Positions 1 to 6,981 are shown, counted from the stretch's first letter. The stretch is DNA of 12,299 nt from Thermoplasmatota archaeon (GCA_028716125.1 JAQUQK010000034.1:1-12299); one strand, 5' to 3'. Notes: generated by a model not told the origin, from the letters alone. A program made the numbers and translations.

Positions 1-1584
1 CCGTATGTAATGGGTTCCAAGATGGAGATTAAATTCATACTCTCGCCTACGACTGCTGCGCTTGCGTTCGCGATACCTATCGCAGTTGCGCTCGCGGCTT
101 CGGTAATACCGTGCCTTCGGGTTGCAAAGCTTTCGCCGATTGAGGCGATACGAAGGGGAGAACTGCACGGTTCTGCGGCGAAAGGAAAAAAGCGCTCTGC
201 GGGGGCGCAAACTGGGGCTTTTTCCAGTTTTAGAAGCCACGTAAACTCAGCAACACTCGCACTCGACGAAATGCGAGACCACAAAGCAATTTATGGAACA
301 ATAATCGCAGTAATTGCAATCGCCCTTGCGGTCTTTATGCTCCAAAGCGCATATCAGGAAAATTTCACCCGCAATATAACGAGCGCGGTTCGCGACACGC
401 TCAGTTCCGACGGAATGATTCTTGCAGGCAACGCGAACTACAGGAGCATTTTCGGAGGCGCACCTGTTATAGAGAACGCAACCGCGATTGCAAAAGAAAT
501 AGAGCAGAAGACGCGCTATAAGGCGGTCGCCCGCAGCAACAGCCAGAGCGTCGTGGAATTCATAGATTCCAGCGGCTCGATGGTTTTCGATGGCGCAACT
601 TTCTGGGGAATAGACGTAAAAGAGGACGAGAACGTATTCGACATAAAATCAAAGATAATCGACGGCCAGTATTTCGATCCGGATGTGGATTACGGCCAGA
701 ACTACATCGGGGAGCAGGCGCAGCAGATACCGGGAGTGCAGTTCGGCGGCATTGGAACAATGATGATAGTTCAGGAGCTTGAAACGCCTTATCCCGTGCT
801 TGCGGGAGCGACAGCCGCAAAGGCGCACGACCTTCAAGTAGGGGACGAATTCACATTTCTTATCACAAATTCGAAAAAAGGATCGGGCATAGTGAGCTGC
901 CAGTTCCAGGTGATGGGAATATATGACACGAAAATGCCGATAGTGGATGCGCTTATGTATTTCACTCCGCGCATTGCGATAAACGAGATGATGGGCTATG
1001 GCGATAATGACGGAAACGCAATCGTCGTCAATGCATCGGGAAATCCTGATTATAACCAGATATACGAGACAATGAAAAGCGCCGCCCCCGACATGCAGGC
1101 ATTTTCCTGGCACGAAGCAGTCCTTTTCATAAGCGGAGCGTCTTTTGATGCGCTTACGCTCATTATCTACACGGCGATAGTAATAACCCTGACGCTTGTG
1201 GCCATTGCCATAAAATATGCAATGGATTCCACCGTTGACAGGAAGACGCGCGAAATCGGGATGCTAAAGGCGATAGGCGCAAGGGACCGAATGGTGGTGA
1301 AAATTTTCCTATATCAGGGAATATTCATCGGGGCTGCTTCCGGCCTGCTTGCGATATTGCTGTCTTATATTGCAATGTATGCATCAATCAACATTTTCCA
1401 CATCCAGAGCCAATTGCCGCTCGGGATGCTTCTTGACGTCGGCTTTACAATAACGCCGCTGATGATTGCCATAACTTTGCTTGCTCCCACAGCGGTTTCG
1501 CTTATGGCATCATATTTACCATCGAGAAGGGCTGCAAAGCTTAGCCCCGTGGAAGCGCTAAGAAAAGGCGAGCTTAACATGTAA
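1..1584 (+). CDS. FtsX/MacB-type ABC transporter permease, C-terminal part (5' end outside window)
   Basis: This is the last 527 codons of a membrane permease of the FtsX/MacB superfamily, whose members work with a cytoplasmic ATPase to move or extract substrates at the membrane. The frame is open from base 1. The first codons read PYV-MGSKMEIK, matching PYV-LGSKMEIK deep inside the neighbouring permease, so the ATG at 10 is an internal methionine and the gene starts outside the window. Visible parts, in window residues: a TM segment at about 17-38 ending in the family signature LSPIEAIRRGEL, a basic linker, the DEMRDHK motif, a TM helix at about 98-117, an extracytoplasmic domain to about 375, then three TM helices with the coupling-helix motif REIGMLKAIGARDR after the first. 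It ends with LSPVEALRKGEL. It is a close paralogue of the next gene. The matching ATPase is not in the window. Family assignment is confident; the substrate is unknown. Confidence 0.85.
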   Translation, partial: PYVMGSKMEIKFILSPTTAALAFAIPIAVALAASVIPCLRVAKLSPIEAIRRGELHGSAAKGKKRSAGAQTGAFSSFRSHVNSATLALDEMRDHKAIYGTIIAVIAIALAVFMLQSAYQENFTRNITSAVRDTLSSDGMILAGNANYRSIFGGAPVIENATAIAKEIEQKTRYKAVARSNSQSVVEFIDSSGSMVFDGATFWGIDVKEDENVFDIKSKIIDGQYFDPDVDYGQNYIGEQAQQIPGVQFGGIGTMMIVQELETPYPVLAGATAAKAHDLQVGDEFTFLITNSKKGSGIVSCQFQVMGIYDTKMPIVDALMYFTPRIAINEMMGYGDNDGNAIVVNASGNPDYNQIYETMKSAAPDMQAFSWHEAVLFISGASFDALTLIIYTAIVITLTLVAIAIKYAMDSTVDRKTREIGMLKAIGARDRMVVKIFLYQGIFIGAASGLLAILLSYIAMYASINIFHIQSQLPLGMLLDVGFTITPLMIAITLLAPTAVSLMASYLPSRRAAKLSPVEALRKGELNM

Positions 1585-1640
1585 ATTCGTTCGCTGGCGC
1601 ATTTTTCTCAATTTTTTTTAGATTATTTCAAATATGGCGT
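1585..1640 (+). terminator. T-run terminator after the first permease
   Basis: Just past the TAA stop there is a T5 run (1602-1606) and a T8 run (1612-1619) with no convincing stem-loop before them. Archaeal RNA polymerase commonly terminates at such oligo-T tracts. This is inferred from sequence only. Confidence 0.5.
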
Positions 1641-1651
1641 TTTAATACCGG

Positions 1652-1659
1652 TATAAAAG
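1652..1659 (+). promoter_or_regulatory. Probable archaeal TATA box of the second permease gene
   Basis: The box reads TATAAAAG and is preceded by CCGG. It lies 64 nt before the ATG at 1716. With a typical archaeal box-to-start distance of about 25 nt, transcription would begin near 1682 and leave a leader of about 34 nt that holds the GGTG ribosome binding site. An alternative AT-rich box (CTTAAAAT, 1683-1690) would instead give an almost leaderless transcript. I prefer the first because it leaves room for the ribosome binding site. Confidence 0.45.
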
Positions 1660-1705
1660 CAATCGCCGAATTTGGACAATAACTTAAAATAATGTGCTGT
1701 GAATA

Positions 1706-1709
1706 GGTG
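1706..1709 (+). promoter_or_regulatory. Shine-Dalgarno GGTG that decides the permease start
   Basis: GGTG at 1706-1709 ends 6 nt before the ATG at 1716, the usual archaeal spacing. An in-frame GTG at 1707 overlaps this motif and would have no ribosome binding site of its own. ATG 1716 is therefore the better start. Confidence 0.55.
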
Positions 1710-1715
1710 TGTGCA

Positions 1716-4592
1716 ATGAAAAATCCCGCATTAAAGCTGGCAATGGGCGAGTTCAGGGACCACAAAGGCGTCTATATCGCCATAATACTGGTGGTTTCGC
1801 TTTCGATGTCCGTATTCATCACCCAGAGCGCATTAAATGAATACAACGACTACGTCACCGACAAGACGATTAAGACGATGTATGGCGACGGTGTCGTCGT
1901 GGCCGGAGGCACTCCTCTTAGAAACGTCATCAGCGGAGCGCCACCGATGACGGACGCGATGGAGATCGCTAAAAAAATTAATGCGATTTCCGGCTTTTCC
2001 GCAATAATCAGGGCTGAAGGCGAAGGCGGGGCAGTCCACAAGGAGCTGGAGGCTCACAGCAGGTCGGCAGGAGAGGCCGATGGAGGAACTTATTGGGGGA
2101 TAGACGTAGAGAGCGATGAGAAAGTCTGCGCGCTTAAGGACAAGATTGTTGAAGGAAAATATTTCGAATCCGGAAAAGACTATACCCAGGCTGGACTTGG
2201 CGCACCTGGCGGAATCTACGTTGCCCGCACTTTCGATCCTTTCTTCGGCGATTATGCGGCGGGCTGGTACAAATACGATTCAGGCGCAATGAAGGCATAT
2301 CCCGTCCTTGTAGGAAGGGCGGCCGCAAGCATACACAAGCTAAGGCTCGGAGAAGTTTTCATTGGAACCTGGATGACGGACCAGGGCGTGTCATACAATG
2401 ACGTTTTCCTCGAAATAATCGGGATATACGAAACCGGAAAACCTCTCTTCGAGAGCATAAACTACATCGTGCCGATTGAATCCATGCAGGAAATAAAGGG
2501 CTGGAACACGGATACCGCGAACTATGTTTGCGTGAAAGCGCCGGCAGGAATGAGCGAAGACGAAATGGCCGCAAAGATGAAATCTGCCATAGGCGACCAG
2601 AAGACATTCTATTCCGCATCGGACCTGAAAACCATCTGGGAAGGGAATCTTGGCGCAATGGGAAAATTCATTCTTTACGTCACAATCGCCGCATCTCTCT
2701 TGCTCGCGGTTGCCGCCGTGAAATATGTCATGGATTCAATAATAATAAGAAAACAAAGGGAAATAGGCACCCTAAAAGCGCTAGGCGCAAGGGACAGGAC
2801 GGTTGCATCCATTTTCTTCTACCAAGCGCTTATAATCGGGATCCTTTCAGCAGGGCTCGGGTTGTTCATATCAATAGCAATAATGCAGCTGATATCGTAT
2901 TACGGACTGTCGGTCCCATATGTTCTTGGCTCCAAGATGGAGATAAAATTCATATTGTCTCCAATGACGATTGCACTCGCGTTTGCGATTCCAATAATTG
3001 TTTCCCTTGGCGCAGCCGTTATACCGTGTCTAAACGTAGCCCATCTCTCGCCGCTTGAAGCGATACGGCAGGGCGAATTGCAGGGTTCTAAAATACACAT
3101 GAAAAAACATTCTGTAGGGGACGTCATTAAAAACGCACTTCCGCTGATGAGGGGCAAGATAAACTCATTCACCCTCGCCTTCGACGAGATACGCGACCAC
3201 AAGGTAATTTACGGAACGATAATCACCGTGATTGCAATAGCGCTTGCCGTCTTCATGATGCAGAGCGCATACCAAGAGAGCATGACTAGGAACATAACCG
3301 GGGCCGTGCGCGACACGCTTAGCTCGGATGGTATGCTCCTTGCAGGCAACGCAAACCAGCGCACTATGTTTGGCGGGGCCCCCCGCATAGAAAATGCCGT
3401 GGACATAGCAAAAGAGATAGAGCAAAAAACGGGCTATCGGGCAGTGGCGAGAAGCAACAACCAGAATATCGTGGAATTCACCCAAGGCAGCGCCACAATT
3501 ATGGATGGCGGGAGCTTCTGGGGGATAGACGTCAAGGCAGACGACGACGTGATGAAGCTGCAATCCAAGATAGTGGGTGGAAAATTCTTCGACCCGAATG
3601 CGGATTACTCCCAAAATGTAGTCGGATGGACTGCACAGGTGATACCGGGAATGCAGTACAATGGCGTAGGAAGCATGATGCTTGTGGCCCAGCTTGAAAC
3701 GCCTTATCCCGTGCTTATTGGAAAATCTGCGGCAACTGCTCACAATGTCGGGGTCGGCGACATCATTACGTTCCTAATCACCAACTCCCAAAAAGGCATA
3801 AATCCGAGTAACCCTCCGCCGGTTCCTGGCGCACCCGTAATTCCCGTTCCAATCGATATGTTGCCATCGGAAATCCCAACTTCTTTCAGTTCGGGAATAG
3901 TCAGCTGCACATTCCAAATTATAGGAATATATGACACCCACATGCCATTGGTCGACGCGTTGATGTACTTCACTCCCCGCGTCGCCATAAACGAAATGAT
4001 GGGCTATGGGGCGAACGACGGTAACGCGATAGTAGTAAAAGCGCCAGGGAATCCCGAATACACGACGATATACGATACAATTCACGCGGCGGCGCCAGAT
4101 ATGCAGGCATTCTCGTGGCATGAAGCAGTCTTGTTCTTCAGCGGAGCGTCTTTTGACGCGCTTACGCTAATAATTTACACTGCCATAGCAATCACGCTTG
4201 CGCTCGTGGCCATTTCCATCAAGTATGCAATGGATTCTACGGTCGACAGGAAGACGCGCGAAATCGGCACGCTGAAGGCGCTTGGCGCGAGGGATAGGAT
4301 GGTTGTGCAGATATTCCTGTACCAGGGATTATTCATAGGAATTGCCGCGGGCCTGTTCTCAATAGTGCTTGCATACGCCGCAATATATGCCGCGATAAAT
4401 ATATTCCAGATACAAAGCCAGCTTCCGCTTGGAATGCTAATGAAAGTCGGGTTCACGATAACGCCGATTATGATCGCAATAACGATGATTGCGCCAACAA
4501 TCGTTTCGATGGTCGCGGCATACATGCCATCCAGGCGCGCATCCAAGCTAAGCCCAGTGGAAGCTCTAAGGCGTGGAGATTTGAATCTTTGA
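1716..4592 (+). CDS. Double-module FtsX/MacB-type ABC transporter permease
   Basis: This complete membrane permease of 958 aa belongs to the FtsX/MacB superfamily and has two homologous halves, giving eight predicted TM helices. In each half a TM helix is followed by a large extracytoplasmic domain and three more helices. Half 1: EFRDHK at 12-17, TM1 about 18-37, outer domain to about 315, TM2 about 318-341, coupling motif REIGTLKALGARDR at 348-361, TM3 about 368-390, TM4 about 412-435, signature LSPLEAIRQGEL ending at 455. Half 2: DEIRDHK at 490-496, TM5 about 498-517, outer domain, TM6 about 816-840, REIGTLKALGARDR from 848, TM7 and TM8, final LSPVEALRRGDL. The second outer domain carries a 31-residue proline-rich insertion (3798-3890) absent from the upstream paralogue. 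The ATG at 1716 is chosen over GTG 1707 because of the GGTG site. No ATPase gene is adjacent inside the window. Relatives act in export, lipoprotein release or mechanotransmission; the substrate here is unknown. Confidence 0.88.
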   Translation: MKNPALKLAMGEFRDHKGVYIAIILVVSLSMSVFITQSALNEYNDYVTDKTIKTMYGDGVVVAGGTPLRNVISGAPPMTDAMEIAKKINAISGFSAIIRAEGEGGAVHKELEAHSRSAGEADGGTYWGIDVESDEKVCALKDKIVEGKYFESGKDYTQAGLGAPGGIYVARTFDPFFGDYAAGWYKYDSGAMKAYPVLVGRAAASIHKLRLGEVFIGTWMTDQGVSYNDVFLEIIGIYETGKPLFESINYIVPIESMQEIKGWNTDTANYVCVKAPAGMSEDEMAAKMKSAIGDQKTFYSASDLKTIWEGNLGAMGKFILYVTIAASLLLAVAAVKYVMDSIIIRKQREIGTLKALGARDRTVASIFFYQALIIGILSAGLGLFISIAIMQLISYYGLSVPYVLGSKMEIKFILSPMTIALAFAIPIIVSLGAAVIPCLNVAHLSPLEAIRQGELQGSKIHMKKHSVGDVIKNALPLMRGKINSFTLAFDEIRDHKVIYGTIITVIAIALAVFMMQSAYQESMTRNITGAVRDTLSSDGMLLAGNANQRTMFGGAPRIENAVDIAKEIEQKTGYRAVARSNNQNIVEFTQGSATIMDGGSFWGIDVKADDDVMKLQSKIVGGKFFDPNADYSQNVVGWTAQVIPGMQYNGVGSMMLVAQLETPYPVLIGKSAATAHNVGVGDIITFLITNSQKGINPSNPPPVPGAPVIPVPIDMLPSEIPTSFSSGIVSCTFQIIGIYDTHMPLVDALMYFTPRVAINEMMGYGANDGNAIVVKAPGNPEYTTIYDTIHAAAPDMQAFSWHEAVLFFSGASFDALTLIIYTAIAITLALVAISIKYAMDSTVDRKTREIGTLKALGARDRMVVQIFLYQGLFIGIAAGLFSIVLAYAAIYAAINIFQIQSQLPLGMLMKVGFTITPIMIAITMIAPTIVSMVAAYMPSRRASKLSPVEALRRGDLNL
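2916..4592 (+). repeat. Second copy of a tandem gene duplication (partner 1-1584)
   Basis: The protein encoded here aligns end to end with the one encoded at 1-1584. The two tracts differ in length by 93 nt (1677 versus 1584), exactly the length of the 31-codon proline-rich insertion. Apart from that there are only two compensating one-residue gaps, one in the linker and one before the FWGIDVK motif. Most aligned residues are identical by eye. The first copy is cut by the window edge, so the duplication probably extends further left. Confidence 0.85.
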
Positions 4593-4630
4593 TCTCGTTT
4601 TTCAATCCGTCACATCTTTTGAACTTTTTA
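4593..4630 (+). terminator. Weak T-rich terminator after the second permease
   Basis: Short T runs follow the TGA stop: T5 near 4598-4602, T4 at 4617-4620 and T5 at 4625-4629. The last run overlaps the promoter region of the next gene. Read-through into the lipoprotein gene remains possible. Confidence 0.3.
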
Positions 4631-4642
4631 ATACAATAATAC

Positions 4643-4649
4643 ATTTAAG
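4643..4649 (+). promoter_or_regulatory. TATA-like box of the first lipoprotein gene
   Basis: ATTTAAG begins exactly 36 nt before the ATG at 4679. The second lipoprotein gene has the same heptamer at the same distance. A start site about 26 nt downstream of the box centre would give a leader of only a few nucleotides, consistent with the lack of a Shine-Dalgarno sequence before either gene. Confidence 0.5.
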
Positions 4650-4678
4650 CCGATTCGAGATGCAACCGGACGATTGGC

Positions 4679-5218
4679 ATGAAATCAATTCTTGCAGTCT
4701 TTGCAATAGGCCTCCTGCTAGCAACGGCGTTCAGCGGATGCGTCGGCGGAGATAAAGGAACTGGAGATACTGGAACAGGCGATGGAACTGGAAATGGCGG
4801 AACCGGAGATGGAACTGGCAATGAAACCGGAAACGAAACCGGCGGAAATGCGACTGGAAATGCAACTTTGCCGGATAATTACCATCAGGAGTATTCAGAT
4901 ACAATCGGCTATGAGGATCTCTCGTGGACTGTGCACGATTTCCCGGTTCAAGCCGGAGCAAAGAAAGTCGTCGTACACATAATACCTACGTTTACCGTGC
5001 CAGTAAGCGCACCGGGTCAGGGGTTTGTAGGCGGTATGGATGTCACGATCTTGGATTCAAAAGGGAATGAATTGGTTAGTAATGAGTTGGTCAACGGCGA
5101 AATAACATATGAATTCGGGTCGGATAAAATAGTCAAATTCGGGAAATGGAAGCTGGAAATGTTCCCTGAAGATCCAAGCGTCACAGTACAATCAATAATA
5201 GATGTATTGTACTCCTAA
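4679..5218 (+). CDS. Predicted surface lipoprotein, paralogue 1
   Basis: This is a predicted lipoprotein of 179 aa anchored on the outer face of the cytoplasmic membrane. Residues 1-20 form a signal peptide ending in the lipobox FSGC; Cys21 would be the lipid-modified first residue of the mature protein. Residues 22-63 are a flexible Gly/Thr/Asp/Asn linker encoded by a GC-biased tandem repeat. The linker ends in four N-X-T sequons at Asn48, 52, 57 and 61, suggesting archaeal N-glycosylation. Residues 64-179 form a small, probably beta-rich domain that starts LPDNYH and ends FGKWKLEMFPEDP. I recognise no named family for that domain. The gene stands 86 nt after a double-module permease and 65 nt before a clear paralogue. 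Sharing a strand with the permeases suggests, but does not show, that it is a client or partner of the transporter. Lipoprotein nature is confident; the role is unknown. Confidence 0.88.
   Translation: MKSILAVFAIGLLLATAFSGCVGGDKGTGDTGTGDGTGNGGTGDGTGNETGNETGGNATGNATLPDNYHQEYSDTIGYEDLSWTVHDFPVQAGAKKVVVHIIPTFTVPVSAPGQGFVGGMDVTILDSKGNELVSNELVNGEITYEFGSDKIVKFGKWKLEMFPEDPSVTVQSIIDVLYS
4757..4867 (+). repeat. Degenerate in-frame tandem repeat coding the lipoprotein linker
   Basis: About 111 nt are built from variants of a roughly 12-nt unit, GGAACTGG followed by RAT or a similar triplet, coding G-T-G-D/N. Towards the end the unit changes to GGAAAYGMAAC-like forms coding N-E-T and N-A-T, which are the glycosylation sequons. 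The tract stays in frame throughout and can vary in length without disturbing the folded domain. Confidence 0.7.
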
Positions 5219-5234
5219 TTTTTTCTCGTTTTTT
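5219..5234 (+). terminator. T-run terminator between the lipoprotein genes
   Basis: Two T6 runs (5219-5224 and 5229-5234) start right at the TAA stop and are separated by CTCG. The same layout, stop codon then T runs, follows the second lipoprotein gene, so each gene appears to be a separate transcription unit. Confidence 0.5.
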
Positions 5235-5247
5235 CGTATCACAACAG

Positions 5248-5254
5248 ATTTAAG
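5248..5254 (+). promoter_or_regulatory. TATA-like box of the second lipoprotein gene
   Basis: ATTTAAG begins 36 nt before the ATG at 5284, the same motif and distance as in the upstream paralogue. Aligned without gaps, the two 36-nt stretches before the start codons agree at 24 positions, including GATGC in the middle and CGATTG just before the ATG. Confidence 0.5.
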
Positions 5255-5283
5255 GTCAATTGCGATGCGATTGTTCGATTGTC

Positions 5284-5814
5284 ATGAAGGGCATTTTTGC
5301 AATTCTAGCATTAGGCCTGATGCTGGCAACGGCATTCAGCGGATGCGTCGGCGGAGAGAAAGCTTCTGGAACAGACACTACAGCTGGAACGCATATCACT
5401 GGAACTGACGTAGCGGGAAATGAAACTGCAAATCAGACCAGCGGGAACGCAACTGAAAACCAGACGCTCCCTGAGAACTACCATAAGGAATACGACGATG
5501 ACATGGTTTTGACTGATTCGCTTGTGGGGGGCTGGACTTCGCATGAATTTCCTGTGAAGCAAGGCGCAAAGAAAGTAGTTATCACCGTATCGCCGGTATG
5601 TACTGTTCCGATGGAACTTCCAGAAGGCGGGTATATGGATATAGCCACCTACGATGCAAAGGGAACGGCGCTAGTTGATGGGGCTGCTGCAACAGAAACG
5701 ACCTATGAATTCAAAGACTCGGACATAACGAATTTCGGTAAATGGAAACTTGAAATGTTTCCAGAGGACCCTGACGTAAAAGTCCACTCCGTCATCGATG
5801 TCTTTTACTCGTAA
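5284..5814 (+). CDS. Predicted surface lipoprotein, paralogue 2
   Basis: This is a predicted membrane-anchored lipoprotein of 176 aa, a tandem paralogue of the gene before it. The ATG at 5284 is chosen over an in-frame TTG at 5260 because it gives a signal peptide aligned residue for residue with the paralogue: MKGIFAIL, then LATAFSGC with Cys21 as lipidation site. The linker (about 22-61) is less glycine-rich than in paralogue 1 and shares little sequence with it, yet keeps four N-X-T sequons (Asn46, 50, 55, 59) with the same 4-5-4 spacing. The folded domain begins LPENYH, contains the shared FPV-GAKKV segment, and ends with FGKWKLEMFPEDP. I do not recognise the domain family; alternating hydrophobic stretches suggest a beta-sandwich. 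The gene ends next to convergent pdxS. Function is unknown; a transporter-associated or cell-envelope role is a guess from position. Confidence 0.88.
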   Translation: MKGIFAILALGLMLATAFSGCVGGEKASGTDTTAGTHITGTDVAGNETANQTSGNATENQTLPENYHKEYDDDMVLTDSLVGGWTSHEFPVKQGAKKVVITVSPVCTVPMELPEGGYMDIATYDAKGTALVDGAAATETTYEFKDSDITNFGKWKLEMFPEDPDVKVHSVIDVFYS

Positions 5815-5841
5815 TTTTTTTCTTATTTTTTATTCATTTTT
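5815..5841 (+). terminator. T-rich terminator after the second lipoprotein
   Basis: Directly after the TAA stop come T7 (5815-5821), T6 (5826-5831) and T5 (5837-5841). This is a strong archaeal-type oligo-T terminator facing the convergent pdxS gene. Confidence 0.6.
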
Positions 5842-5867
5842 GAGATTACAAAACCCGATAAAAATAG

Positions 5868-5886
5868 ATGAATAGTTAAGAAAAAA
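5868..5886 (-). terminator. Oligo-T terminator of pdxS
   Basis: On the minus strand the pdxS stop codon is followed at once by T6 (A6 at 5881-5886 on the plus strand), then C and a few more T. Together with the plus-strand T runs this makes the 72-nt convergent gap a two-way terminator. Confidence 0.5.
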
Positions 5887-6894
5887 TTACCATCCTCTTT
5901 CCTGGAGGCGCTGCTGCTCGGGTATGGTCTTGATTTCTATGCCCGCCATTGCTTCGCCGAGCCCCTTTGAAACTTCTGCAACGACTTTCGGGTTGTCGTA
6001 GTGCGCTACCGCCTCGACTATGGCCTTTGCGCGCTGCTTGGGGTTTGTGGACTTGAATATTCCCGAACCAACGAATACGCCATCCATTCCAAGTTTCATC
6101 ATCATCGCCGCGTCTGCCGGGGTTGCTATTCCACCTGCTGCGAAGTTGATGACCGGGAGGCGCTGCATCTTCTTTATCTGGTTTAATGTGTCAAGAAGGC
6201 CGTCAACGACCTGGCCGTATGTGTATTCATGGAAAACCGGGGTTGTCTTTACAATCTTCTGGCTTGGGAAGAACGAAAGCGTCGAGTTGACGTAGCTCTT
6301 TGAGTATTCCGCCGCAAGCTCGCGAATTGCATCAGCATCGAGCGTCTTGAGCTTGAAAACCGCGCCAGCGACCATTCTCTGGTGGCGCACCGCTTCTACA
6401 ACGTTCCCTGTGCCCGCCTCTCCCTTGGTGCGCATCATTGCGGCACCTTCCCATATCCTGCGAGTGGCTTCGCCAAGCTCCCTGCATCCGCAGACGAATG
6501 GAACTGTGAATTTGCGCTTGTCAACGTGGTAAAACGGATCTGCGGGGGTCAGGACTTCCGACTCATCTATCATATCAACGCCGAGAGTTTCAAGCGCTTC
6601 CGCCTCGGCAATATGGCCAATCCTGCATTTTGCCATTACTGGAATCGTGACTGCATCCATTATTTCTATGATTTTGTTGGGGTCTGCCATCCTTGCAACC
6701 CCGCCCTGCGCGCGAATATCCGCAGGAACGCGCTCCAATGCCATTACCGCCACTGCGCCCGCTTCCTCTGCAATCACGGCCTGCTCCTTGTTGGTGACGT
6801 CCATTATGACGCCGCCTTTTTGCATCCTCGCAAAGCCGCGCTTCACGAGTTCGGTGCCGTGCTTGAGCTTGCTCATGTCGATGGAGAATGCCAT
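5887..6894 (-). CDS. pdxS: Pyridoxal 5'-phosphate synthase subunit PdxS
   Basis: PdxS makes pyridoxal 5'-phosphate from ribose 5-phosphate, glyceraldehyde 3-phosphate and ammonia supplied by the glutaminase PdxT; it forms a cytoplasmic (beta/alpha)8-barrel dodecamer. Numbering from an in-frame TTG at 6903, the key residues are Asp35 (VIMDVTN), Lys92 (PVMAKCRIGH, the sugar-binding Schiff-base lysine, Lys81 in Bacillus) and Lys160 (MRTKGEAGTGN, Lys149 in Bacillus). The phosphate-binding segment NFAAGGIATPADAA is intact, so the enzyme should be active. The protein is longer than bacterial PdxS because of an insertion of about 35-40 residues around SKSYVNSTLSFFP, a trait known for methanogen-type archaeal PdxS. 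I prefer the ATG at 6894 (335 aa): the homology begins soon after it and a TATA-like box lies about 36 nt upstream. No clear Shine-Dalgarno is present. pdxT is not in the window. Confidence 0.96.
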   Translation of the reverse strand: MAFSIDMSKLKHGTELVKRGFARMQKGGVIMDVTNKEQAVIAEEAGAVAVMALERVPADIRAQGGVARMADPNKIIEIMDAVTIPVMAKCRIGHIAEAEALETLGVDMIDESEVLTPADPFYHVDKRKFTVPFVCGCRELGEATRRIWEGAAMMRTKGEAGTGNVVEAVRHQRMVAGAVFKLKTLDADAIRELAAEYSKSYVNSTLSFFPSQKIVKTTPVFHEYTYGQVVDGLLDTLNQIKKMQRLPVINFAAGGIATPADAAMMMKLGMDGVFVGSGIFKSTNPKQRAKAIVEAVAHYDNPKVVAEVSKGLGEAMAGIEIKTIPEQQRLQERGW

Positions 6895-6924
6895 TTCTAC
6901 CAAGCCGGGGCATCTGTTGAACTG

Positions 6925-6934
6925 TTATTAAAAT
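6925..6934 (-). promoter_or_regulatory. pdxS: TATA-like box of pdxS
   Basis: On the minus strand this reads ATTTTAATAA, centred about 36 nt before the ATG at 6894, similar to the distance seen before both lipoprotein genes. It implies a very short leader and suggests that pdxS is transcribed separately from the two-component genes upstream, although read-through is possible. Confidence 0.45.
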
Positions 6935-6981
6935 GTCGCCGGAAAATTAAAAGGGAAATGCAGATTGAGGAAATTAAAACG

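Noticed and set aside
1707..1715. GTG at 1707 as the start of the second permease gene.
   Set aside because: It lies inside the GGTG ribosome binding site that serves the ATG at 1716, and it would add only Met-Cys-Ala with no homologous counterpart.
4660..4755. Out-of-frame upstream ATG, 19 nt before each lipoprotein start (4660 and 5265), opening short reading frames that overlap the genes.
   Set aside because: With the ATTTAAG box at 4643 or 5248, transcription should begin downstream of these ATGs. The peptides have biased, shadow-like composition, and the shared position follows from the duplicated promoter.
5202..5408. Possible small gene bridging the two lipoprotein genes.
   Set aside because: It starts inside the first lipoprotein gene, runs through the terminator and promoter, and ends out of frame in the second; it has no ribosome binding site or recognisable content.
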